A stretch of 5,084 bases of DNA from Verrucomicrobiota bacterium (GTDB taxonomy: Bacteria > Verrucomicrobiota > Verrucomicrobiia > Opitutales > UBA2995). Below, piece after piece: positions 1 to 5,084 of the stretch; within the stretch, counting starts at the first letter, position 1, and every line of letters begins with the position of its first letter. The stretch lies in contig JAPUIL010000544.1 in the NCBI GenBank assembly GCA_027297085.1, forward strand, positions 1-5,084, given 5' to 3'. Both the position numbers and the translations under genes were made by a program. The notes beneath the pieces were generated by a model, which did not search any database, was not told the origin of the DNA, and saw only the letters and a list, made by a program, of their open reading frames with translations.

Positions 1-648
1 GCACTCCTGCAAACATGGAATAGCACGCGCGTTTTGGAATACCTGTTATCACGTCCCGATGTTGATCCGGAACGGATAGGAATGACCGGCGGCTCGGGTG
101 GCGGAACTCAGACTTTTGTCTTAACAGCAATCGATGATCGCATCACTGTATCCGCTCCTATAGTACAGGTATCTGCACACTTTTTCGGTGGATGCGTTTG
201 CGAGAGCGGCATGCCTATTCACAAAAGTGAGCGTCACCAAACCAACAATGTGGAGTTTGCCGCCATGGCTGCGCCCCGCCCTCTCCTACTCGTTTCAAAC
301 GGCTCAGACTGGACGCGTAACACACCGCGCATCGAATACCCTTATATTCAAACCGTCTATGCACTCTACGACGCTGAACACAAAGCTGAACATGTCCATT
401 TCCCAACCGAAGGCCATGATTATGCCTATTCAAAACGAACTGCGGTGTATCCATTCTTCGCGCACCACTTTGGTCTGAGTTACAAATCAATACCCTACAA
501 CAATGGTTTCGATGAAACCTTCGTCACCATTCTGCCACCGGAAATGCTTCACGTATTTAACGACAAGTACCCGCGCCCTTCCGGTGCACTTATAGGCGAC
601 GATGCCGTGATGGAGTATTTAGGATTTAAATACACTCCTTCCGAATAG
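1..648 (+). CDS. Acetyl-xylan-esterase-like alpha/beta hydrolase, C-terminal part (5' partial)
   Basis: This is a serine hydrolase expected to cleave ester bonds, probably acetyl or other acyl groups on carbohydrates; the substrate is inferred. The frame is open from base 1 with no stop upstream, so the start lies outside the window and the internal TTG at 34 is not a real start. About 215 codons remain. The nucleophile elbow T-G-G-S-G-G-G places the catalytic Ser at 94-96. A candidate acid Asp is in N-G-S-D-W-T (307-309), and the catalytic His is in E-G-H-D-Y (415-417). Between elbow and acid lies F-F-G-G-C-V-C-E, a cysteine-bearing motif I associate with this esterase group. About 75 residues follow the His. 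It aligns with the partial gene at 4136, so the two are paralogs. It converges with the lipoprotein pseudogene on the other strand, 57 bp away, and I see no convincing terminator in that gap. The fold is sure and the exact substrate is not. Confidence 0.85.
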   Translation, partial: ALLQTWNSTRVLEYLLSRPDVDPERIGMTGGSGGGTQTFVLTAIDDRITVSAPIVQVSAHFFGGCVCESGMPIHKSERHQTNNVEFAAMAAPRPLLLVSNGSDWTRNTPRIEYPYIQTVYALYDAEHKAEHVHFPTEGHDYAYSKRTAVYPFFAHHFGLSYKSIPYNNGFDETFVTILPPEMLHVFNDKYPRPSGALIGDDAVMEYLGFKYTPSE

Positions 649-705
649 TTTTTGAACTCCCTATTGAGGAAAAAGTTGAGACAAGATTTTCTGAAAGTGC
701 TCATA

Positions 706-1296
706 CTATCTATCATAAGATCCGCCTACGCGATAAGGTGACCCATAAGAAGAAGACTGCCGGTTATCACTGTTACTACCACCGTAACCTACAAAACCTC
801 GGTAAGCTCCATTTTCTATATACCTCACAAATTGGTACTGCTGAGCCGGCTCAATCTCGTCCAAACCAATACCTGCAAACACCTGATAATTTGTTTCGTA
901 ATTTTGTTGAGGAACTTGTTTACGAGACGCGATCATTAGTTCAACCACAATGACCAGGCCTTCGTGTTGAACTTGAAACTGACCAGGAAGCCGCGAATAA
1001 GCATCCAAATCTGCGAGTGAAATTTTTATAATATCTTTAGTCCGGCGGGGCTTTTGAAAACGAGGAAACAAGTATAGTTCATTATCGGTCAGCGCCTAAA
1101 TACCTTTAGTACCCGAAATCCTTTCACTCCGCGGCTCCTTAAGGTAGCGATAGCCGCAATAATTGAGCTGTTGCAGATTCATTGTTTCTACGCCCAAGTA
1201 TGCAGCCAGTTTCTCCCCATGTTTTTCGACACTTAAGTCTTCAAACTCACAACCGGCAAAAAGGAAAACGATGGCACAAAATAAGAGAAGTCTCAA
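706..1296 (-). pseudogene. Lipoprotein paralog interrupted by one in-frame amber codon
   Basis: Read from a TTG at 1296, this frame gives 66 residues, a TAG at 1096-1098, then 129 more residues in the same frame to the TAG at 706-708. Annotation software would probably split it into 1096-1296 and 706-1071. Both parts align with the intact lipoprotein at 1375-1986, and the alignment stays almost gap-free across the stop: T-K-G-I-stop-A-L-T-D-N-E-L against L-K-G-V-V-V-L-T-D-D-E-L. Shared stretches include LSV-x-x-HG-x-x-LA near the N-terminus and IV-x-E plus NxYQ-type spacing in the second half. The N-terminus is a short lipoprotein signal (M-R-L-L-L-F-C...F-A-G-C, Cys at residue 16), with Phe at -3 of the lipobox, which is less usual. 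The tail is rich in G, S, Y, N and R. No other stop or frameshift is seen, so the lesion is recent, suppressed, or a sequencing error. Function is unknown; a surface or periplasmic anchored protein is inferred. Confidence 0.8.
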
Positions 1297-1374
1297 ATTA
1301 TTTATAACATTTGTGATTAAGTTCAGGACGAGAGCTTCAATGTTTTATTTATTAAAAAGCGAGGGGCTGGTCGA

Positions 1375-1986
1375 TCAGCGCCAGTACCGATCCAGATCTT
1401 GGTTATAAAAACTATCCCCCCAATTAGGCTGATTACGCTGACTGTTCCTTTGATAATTCTCAGCCCTACTACGCCCACTTTTTCCAGGGTAATAACGTCC
1501 AGTGTATCGCGGGATATCAGTTAATTCTGTTACTTCATAGGTGGGCACTCCTGCCTGGGCAATTAGTTGATATACATTTTCGACTTCTTCAGGATTCACA
1601 TAGCCATCATACACAGGATCGAATTCCAGCACGATGGTGTCATCACCATACGGTATATGAATTTGAGAGGCGATTTTTGAAACGCCATTCATATCGGCAT
1701 ATGAATAGGTGGAAAATTCTTTGGAAAAAAGATGCTTGTTGTGGCGCGCTACTAAACAGAGTTCGTCATCGGTGAGAACGACCACGCCTTTCAAGGTTAC
1801 AACCTTTAGATCCTTGAATTCGATTTTGGCGATGAAGTCGCCGTAGCTTAGATACTTTATATCCGAATCTTTTACCCCCAACCGAGGAGCAAGGCTTTTA
1901 CCATGTTGGCTTACACTTAGCTGGGAGGCACAACCACCCAAAAGAATGGGGATAAGGATCAGGAGAAACTGCAGAAACCCTTTCAT
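1375..1986 (-). CDS. Hypothetical lipoprotein with possible PH-like domain and a Q/N/R/Y-rich tail
   Basis: I do not recognise the family. The ATG at 1986 gives 203 residues beginning M-K-G-F, then a hydrophobic stretch ending in the lipobox L-G-G-C (Cys19), so the protein should be lipid-anchored. An in-frame TTG at 2004 would add six residues; the ATG is preferred because it gives a compact charged start. Neither start has a clear Shine-Dalgarno site. Residues about 50-142 alternate predicted strands and end in a helix: K-G-V-V-V-L-T-D-D-E-L-C-L-V, then Y-A-D-M, then T-I-V-L-E-F, then E-E-V-E-N-V-Y-Q-L-I. That order resembles bacterial PH/GRAM-like domains, but this is pattern inference only. 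The last 45 residues are low-complexity, rich in R, N, Q, Y and S. The amber-interrupted sister copy lies 78 bp downstream on the same strand, which suggests tandem duplication and possible cotranscription. As an ORF it is secure; its role is unknown. Confidence 0.8.
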   Translation of the reverse strand: MKGFLQFLLILIPILLGGCASQLSVSQHGKSLAPRLGVKDSDIKYLSYGDFIAKIEFKDLKVVTLKGVVVLTDDELCLVARHNKHLFSKEFSTYSYADMNGVSKIASQIHIPYGDDTIVLEFDPVYDGYVNPEEVENVYQLIAQAGVPTYEVTELTDIPRYTGRYYPGKSGRSRAENYQRNSQRNQPNWGDSFYNQDLDRYWR

Positions 1987-2040
1987 GAAGAAGGAGCGTG
2001 CCAATTAGTAACAACTCAGTCAACGGAGAAAACCAAGGTG

Positions 2041-2253
2041 TTACCCTGCTTTTCCACCGAAACATCCGGCCAACTTCCTTAATTGATATCGCTTAGTTAC
2101 ATGGACCTCTCCCCTTTTTTCCCTTTTCGGCAGCAAGCTACCTCCCACTACGACATACTTGTGCTTGTGTGCGTCGATACCGAGCTTGATAACTTCGCCT
2201 AAGAAGTTAGTGTTAGTATTTAGTGATATGGGAGTATTTTTTTGTTTTGTCAT
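2041..2253 (-). pseudogene. IS110-family transposase-like N-terminal remnant
   Basis: A 70-codon frame opens with ATG at 2253 and stops at 2041-2043. Residues about 18-35 read L-G-E-V-I-K-L-G-I-D-A-H-K-H-K-Y-V-V. This resembles the first strand of the RuvC-like DEDD domain at the N-terminus of IS110-family transposases, where the Asp of G-I-D-x-H is the first acidic residue. IS110 transposases usually run to more than 300 residues, so most of the protein, including the C-terminal serine domain, is missing. After the motif the residues are basic and unfamiliar (K-R-E-K-R-G), as expected after a frameshift or decay; the DNA there has A and G homopolymer runs. It ends only 54 bp before the lipoprotein start on the same strand, which leaves no room for the rest of an element. 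A short unrelated protein with a chance G-I-D-A-H-K match is possible. Confidence 0.5.
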
Positions 2254-2255
2254 GA

Positions 2256-2293
2256 CTTTGCCAGATTAGGACGTGTTTACGTCTCTGGAAAAG
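2256..2293. repeat. Imperfect inverted repeat between divergent genes
   Basis: The arms CCAGA (2261-2265) and TCTGG (2284-2288) enclose a second perfect pair, GACGT (2270-2274) and ACGTC (2279-2283), around a GTTT loop. A four-base TTAG bulge sits on the left side only. With one mismatch the outer arms extend to CTTTGCCAGA and TCTGGAAAAG. The repeat lies between the start of the minus-strand transposase remnant and the plus-strand hydrolase start at 2322. It could be an operator, an RNA hairpin in a leader, or a relic of the mobile element's non-coding end. The sequence does not decide between these. Confidence 0.5.
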
Positions 2294-2321
2294 CTCCCAT
2301 GTCATCTACCCTTTAAATAAC

Positions 2322-3203
2322 ATGAAACAGCATATCAATATCCTGCTCATCGCATTTCTAATCGCAAACATAGCCTCCGCAAACGACCCACACATCCCGT
2401 CAAACTGGACTGAAGGCTACGTCAACGCCAACGGAATCCGAATTCACTACTGGCGCACGGGCGGGGACAAACCACCTCTAATAATGGCGCATGGCTACTC
2501 GGATGACGGTCTTTGTTGGACCGCAATAGCCAAAGAGCTGAACGAAGAATACGACGTCATACTTCCCGATGCGCGTGGCTTTGGTTTAACGGATCCGCCT
2601 TCCCAGTCGGAACCGGCCGACGTCCAAGTCGAAGACCTGGCTGGATTCATTAAAGAACTGCAGCTCGAAAAACCTATCATGCTCGGCCACTCCATGGGCA
2701 GCTCGTCGGTTGCCTGGTTTTCTGCACGTTATCCCGATGTTCCCAAGGCCTCCATTCTTGTGGATCCGCGCCTGGTTTCGAGAACGCCAGAAGAGTCCGC
2801 CGCACGTAATTCTTCACCTATCGAAACCCGGGTTGCTGCCATCCTAAAACGCAACAACACCAGCTACGAAGAGTTGTTTGATTTTCAAAAAGAACGGAAT
2901 CCCCATTACAGTTTTACCGAGATCCATTTCTGGGTACTGTCAAAGCAGCTGTATCACCCGAATACCGCTTACCGAAACAGCGATGCTCGACCTACCATGA
3001 CTGAGCTGTTTGCGAAAACCACCTGCCCGACCCTAATCCTCAAGGCCGATGATCAAGGCGAGCTTCGAAAAGAAAACAAGGAAGTTGCCGCCGTCCTGAA
3101 AGATGGCCAGCTCGTCCACGTCGAAGGCGCCCGACACAGTGTCCACCGTGACCAGAAGGATAGATTTCTCGGTGCGCTCAACGCATTTCTGGAAAATCTA
3201 TAA
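2322..3203 (+). CDS. Exported alpha/beta hydrolase (fold-1 type)
   Basis: This is a 293-residue serine hydrolase of the classic alpha/beta fold, probably a small-molecule esterase, lipase-like or C-C hydrolase; the substrate cannot be told. An N-terminal signal peptide runs M-K-Q-H then a hydrophobic stretch to A-S-A, with likely cleavage after residue 20, so it should act in the periplasm or outside. The H-G-Y-S-D motif (57-61) supplies the oxyanion region and D-A-R-G-F-G (83-88) is the usual D-x-R-G-x-G turn. The nucleophile elbow G-H-S-M-G puts the catalytic Ser at 124. The acid is Asp243 or Asp244 in L-K-A-D-D-Q, and the base is His272 in G-A-R-H-S-V-H. All triad members are present and the length is normal for the family. 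The ATG at 2322 has no evident Shine-Dalgarno sequence. The NIPSNAP gene follows after 53 bp on the same strand, so cotranscription is likely. Confidence 0.88.
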   Translation: MKQHINILLIAFLIANIASANDPHIPSNWTEGYVNANGIRIHYWRTGGDKPPLIMAHGYSDDGLCWTAIAKELNEEYDVILPDARGFGLTDPPSQSEPADVQVEDLAGFIKELQLEKPIMLGHSMGSSSVAWFSARYPDVPKASILVDPRLVSRTPEESAARNSSPIETRVAAILKRNNTSYEELFDFQKERNPHYSFTEIHFWVLSKQLYHPNTAYRNSDARPTMTELFAKTTCPTLILKADDQGELRKENKEVAAVLKDGQLVHVEGARHSVHRDQKDRFLGALNAFLENL

Positions 3204-3224
3204 TACTACACATTTTTTTATTCC

Positions 3225-3252
3225 TCCTTCAGCCTTCAACCTTCATCCTTCA
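3225..3252 (+). repeat. Four tandem 7-bp NCCTTCA units before the NIPSNAP start
   Basis: Units at 3225-3231, 3232-3238, 3239-3245 and 3246-3252 read TCCTTCA, GCCTTCA, ACCTTCA and TCCTTCA: the last six bases are identical and only the first varies. The array ends 4 bp before the ATG at 3257, so it occupies the place where a ribosome binding site would sit. It is pyrimidine-rich on the coding strand, the opposite of a Shine-Dalgarno sequence. A T-run (3213-3219) precedes it, but I see no hairpin that would make that a terminator. Confidence 0.85.
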
Positions 3253-3256
3253 AATC

Positions 3257-4027
3257 ATGAATAGACGAACCTTTCTCACCTCCGCAGCCGTAGCTGGCTC
3301 AGCATCACTCCTTAGCGCCGCCGCCCACAAAGCCGGCGAACAACGCTTTCACGAGCTCATCCGTTTCGAAGTACTCAACAACTCCAAGCGAGGCCAGCTA
3401 GAGAAATTCCTCGGAGACACCGTCATCCCCGGACTCAACAAACTTGGCTGCAGTCCAATCGGCGTATTCCGCCCCAAGTACGGCGCCCGTGGCAGTGAGG
3501 TTTACATGCTGGTTCCGCACGCGAACATCGAATCGTTTCTTACTGTCTGGGATAAACTGGAGGCAACAGAAGCCTACCAGGCAGCGGCAGACAGAGAAAT
3601 GGAAGACCCGCTCTATCAGCGCATGGAGTCCTCTCTCATGAAAGCCTTCTCCGGCATGCCAAAAGTTGAAATCCCATCCGCCATCGAAGGTCACAGGGGC
3701 CGCATCTTTGAGCTGCGCAGATACGAGAGTCACAATCGCCTCAAGGGAACACGCAAAATCGAGATGTTTAACGAAGGCGGTGAGATTCAGATCTTCCGCG
3801 ACGTTGGCTTACATCCGGTCTTTTTCGGTCAAACCGTAGCCGGACCGCTCATGCCGAACCTCGTTTACATGCTCGCATTTAAAGACATGGAGCAGCGTGA
3901 CAAACACTGGAAGCAGTTCTCCAGCAGCCCTGCCTGGGCGGAACTTAAGAAAGAAACCAAGTACAATGGCACCGTTTCGACCATCACCGACGTCATCCTG
4001 TCGGCGTCCGGCGTTTCTCAGATATAA
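3257..4027 (+). CDS. Tat-exported protein with two NIPSNAP domains
   Basis: This 256-residue protein begins M-N-R-R-T-F-L-T followed by a mild Ala/Ser-rich hydrophobic stretch to about residue 23, a twin-arginine (Tat) signal, so it is expected to fold in the cytoplasm and be exported. Two NIPSNAP-type ferredoxin-like repeats follow. The first covers about residues 31-135 (F-H-E-L-I-R-F-E-V-L to the M-K-A-F region). The second covers about 148-250, starting G-R-I-F-E-L-R-R-Y and ending T-D-V-I-L-S-A-S. Both repeats have the family's Tyr/Trp-rich helices (S-F-L-T-V-W-D; D-K-H-W-K-Q-F). NIPSNAP domains belong to the dimeric alpha/beta barrel group; bacterial members mostly have no assigned reaction, so no catalytic role is claimed. 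The ATG at 3257 sits just after the NCCTTCA repeats and lacks a Shine-Dalgarno site. It lies 53 bp after the hydrolase and 108 bp before the esterase, on the same strand. Confidence 0.9.
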   Translation: MNRRTFLTSAAVAGSASLLSAAAHKAGEQRFHELIRFEVLNNSKRGQLEKFLGDTVIPGLNKLGCSPIGVFRPKYGARGSEVYMLVPHANIESFLTVWDKLEATEAYQAAADREMEDPLYQRMESSLMKAFSGMPKVEIPSAIEGHRGRIFELRRYESHNRLKGTRKIEMFNEGGEIQIFRDVGLHPVFFGQTVAGPLMPNLVYMLAFKDMEQRDKHWKQFSSSPAWAELKKETKYNGTVSTITDVILSASGVSQI

Positions 4028-4107
4028 CGGCGAACACTTCTGTCCGCTGCTTCGCTATTAAAAGATAGAACTGAGGCTCGCCAAATGTAAGATCAGAGGA
4101 AACGTTT

Positions 4108-4132
4108 GAGAGAGAGAGAGAGAGAGAGAGAG
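4108..4132 (+). repeat. (GA)n dinucleotide tract directly before an esterase start
   Basis: An uninterrupted 25-nt GAGAGA run (twelve and a half units) ends 3 bp before the ATG at 4136. It takes the position of the ribosome binding site, and its purine content could pair weakly with the 16S anti-Shine-Dalgarno end. An in-frame TTG at 4106-4108 would translate the tract as alternating Arg-Glu before the ATG, with no stop between, but the signal peptide fits the ATG much better. Slippage here would change spacing or purine length without shifting the ATG frame. Confidence 0.92.
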
Positions 4133-4135
4133 TCG

Positions 4136-5084
4136 ATGAATCCTATTCGTAGTGAGGTCATAAATAAAAATAAGAAAATTTTTATCACGGCCTTCCTTTT
4201 TCTATACGTCGCGCAAGGGCTCGTTTTTGGTCAAAGCGATTGGAGCAAAAACGACCTGCAAGTATTGGATGAGCCGGCTGATAAAATGATGGAGCTCTAT
4301 ATGACCCGGATCGTCGACAACCAGTTCCTGGCTCGCGACAAGCTCCTTGCTTCGCTGCAGACAACGGAGGACTGGAAAGAACACATTAAAAAAATCCGTG
4401 ACTTCATGATTGAATCAACCGGCCCGTTTCCTGAGCGGACTCCTTTGAATGCTCGGATAACAGGACGAATCGAACACCAGGATTATCGTGTTGAAAAAAT
4501 TCTCATTCAGAGTCGGCCCGATTTTTATGTCAGCGGAAACCTCTACTTGCCCAAAGGTTTTAAGGGTCCGCGTCCCGCTGTGTTAAACGTAATTGGTCAC
4601 TACCCAAACGGTAAAACAGCCGAACATGTGCAACGCCGCAGCATCTCCCAGGCAAAGAAGGGCTTCGTCGCTTTTGCGATCGATGGCCTCGGTCAGGGAG
4701 AACGTCAGATCTTTGAATACACCTCGGATTTCAGAAAAAGACCCCTGTCTTCAAATATGCCGGGAGGCGTACATAAAACCATCGGGTTTCAGGCTTTTTT
4801 GAGCGGAACTCATTCCTTCAACCTCATGGCCTGGGACACCATCCGGGCCGTTGATTACCTGGTCAGTAGACCCGAAGTAAACGCGGACGAGATTGCCATC
4901 ACAGGCGCCTCAGGAGGAGGCATGATGAGCACCTATATCCTTCCCTTTGAGGAGAGGATCAAAGTCGCCATACCGGCATGCAATCCTAATACTTACTCCT
5001 ATCATGTTCATCTCCCAAGTGGATCCGATCACGAGAATGTTTTCTTTGGTTGTTTTGCGGAGGGAATAGATATGCGGGGTGACC
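4136..5084 (+). CDS. Exported acetyl-xylan-esterase-like alpha/beta hydrolase, N-terminal part (3' partial)
   Basis: The frame from ATG 4136 is open to the end of the window (316 codons), so the C-terminus lies outside. A charged start with N-K-N-K-K and a hydrophobic stretch to about residue 32 (V-F-G-Q) form a signal peptide, indicating export. The mature part has a helical lead region (about 40-100), then a strand-rich start of the hydrolase fold (Y-V-S-G-N-L-Y-L-P, 131-139), G-H-Y-P-N-G-K near the oxyanion site (154-160), D-G-L-G-Q-G-E-R (183-190), and the elbow T-G-A-S-G-G-G with catalytic Ser259. F-F-G-C-F-A-E-G (303-310) follows at the place where the left-hand esterase has its G-C-V-C-E motif. 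The acid and His are beyond the window. Deacetylation of polysaccharide is the likely role by family, not proven. It is a paralog of the gene at 1-648 and may share a transcript with the two genes before it. Confidence 0.88.
   Translation, partial: MNPIRSEVINKNKKIFITAFLFLYVAQGLVFGQSDWSKNDLQVLDEPADKMMELYMTRIVDNQFLARDKLLASLQTTEDWKEHIKKIRDFMIESTGPFPERTPLNARITGRIEHQDYRVEKILIQSRPDFYVSGNLYLPKGFKGPRPAVLNVIGHYPNGKTAEHVQRRSISQAKKGFVAFAIDGLGQGERQIFEYTSDFRKRPLSSNMPGGVHKTIGFQAFLSGTHSFNLMAWDTIRAVDYLVSRPEVNADEIAITGASGGGMMSTYILPFEERIKVAIPACNPNTYSYHVHLPSGSDHENVFFGCFAEGIDMRGD

Noticed and set aside
34..36. TTG at 34 as the start of the left esterase
   Set aside because: The frame is open back to base 1 and the encoded residues before it (T-W-N-S-T-R) match the family (W-D-T-I-R in the paralog).
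188..490. Open frames on both strands inside the left esterase (188-478 plus, 215-490 minus)
   Set aside because: They lie within a well-supported hydrolase frame, have no recognisable domain or signal, and read as shadows of it.
649..705. Possible terminator between the convergent left esterase and lipoprotein pseudogene
   Set aside because: Only short broken pairings such as AACT/AGTT with CCT/AGG are visible; no stable stem with a T-run on either strand.
738..953. Plus-strand frame of 71 codons opposite the broken lipoprotein
   Set aside because: The minus-strand frame aligns with its paralog through this stretch, so the plus-strand reading is antisense noise.
1163..1408. Plus-strand frame of 81 codons across the gap between the lipoprotein copies
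   Set aside because: It overlaps the lipoprotein signal and lipobox on the other strand and shows no domain.
2495..2695. Minus-strand frame of 66 codons inside the exported hydrolase
   Set aside because: It is Ser/Pro-rich antisense to the conserved catalytic region of the hydrolase.
3398..3733. Minus-strand frame of 111 codons and plus-strand frame 3444-3641 inside the NIPSNAP gene
   Set aside because: Both are out of frame with a clear two-domain NIPSNAP protein and have no support of their own.
4106..4108. TTG at 4106 as the start of the right esterase
   Set aside because: It would put an Arg-Glu repeat before the signal peptide; the ATG at 4136 gives an ordinary signal sequence.
4202..4802. 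Frames at 4202-4384 (minus) and 4593-4802 (plus)
   Set aside because: Both fall within the open esterase frame starting at 4136, which has a signal peptide and the family motifs.

Overview
The window looks like chromosomal DNA from a Gram-negative bacterium of the Verrucomicrobiota/Planctomycetota kind. This is inferred from family content only: two large exported acetyl-xylan-esterase-like hydrolases, a Tat-exported double-NIPSNAP protein, an exported alpha/beta hydrolase and small lipoproteins. No RNA gene or single-copy marker is present to fix the taxonomy.

Layout. Positions 1-648 (+) hold the C-terminal part of an esterase whose start lies left of the window. Positions 706-2253 are a minus-strand block, more AT-rich by eye than its surroundings. 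Read in its own direction it contains a short remnant that looks like the N-terminus of an IS110-type transposase (2253-2041), an intact lipoprotein gene (1986-1375) and a second copy of that lipoprotein gene (1296-706). The second copy is cut by one in-frame amber codon at 1096-1098 and is otherwise colinear with its sister. Positions 2322-5084 return to the plus strand with an exported alpha/beta hydrolase (2322-3203), a Tat-exported NIPSNAP protein (3257-4027) and the N-terminal 316 codons of a second esterase (from 4136) that runs off the right edge.

The two edge esterases are paralogs where they overlap: both have a W-x-x-x-R, SRP-(D/E)-V and T-G-x-S-G-G-G series. The minus-strand block therefore lies among a set of secreted ester-cleaving enzymes that would suit breakdown of acetylated or esterified polysaccharide or other organic matter. 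That shared role is inferred from the families. The three plus-strand genes at the right are close together (gaps of 53 and 108 bp) and may be one transcript.

Two simple repeats sit directly before start codons: four perfect 7-bp NCCTTCA units ending 4 bp before the NIPSNAP start, and a 25-nt (GA)n tract ending 3 bp before the right-hand esterase start. These repeats, the amber-interrupted lipoprotein pair and its unassigned, possibly PH-like domain are the most unusual things seen. I found no CRISPR array, tRNA, rRNA, toxin-antitoxin pair or recognisable defence system. No gene-free stretch exceeds 300 bp; the longest is about 108 bp.
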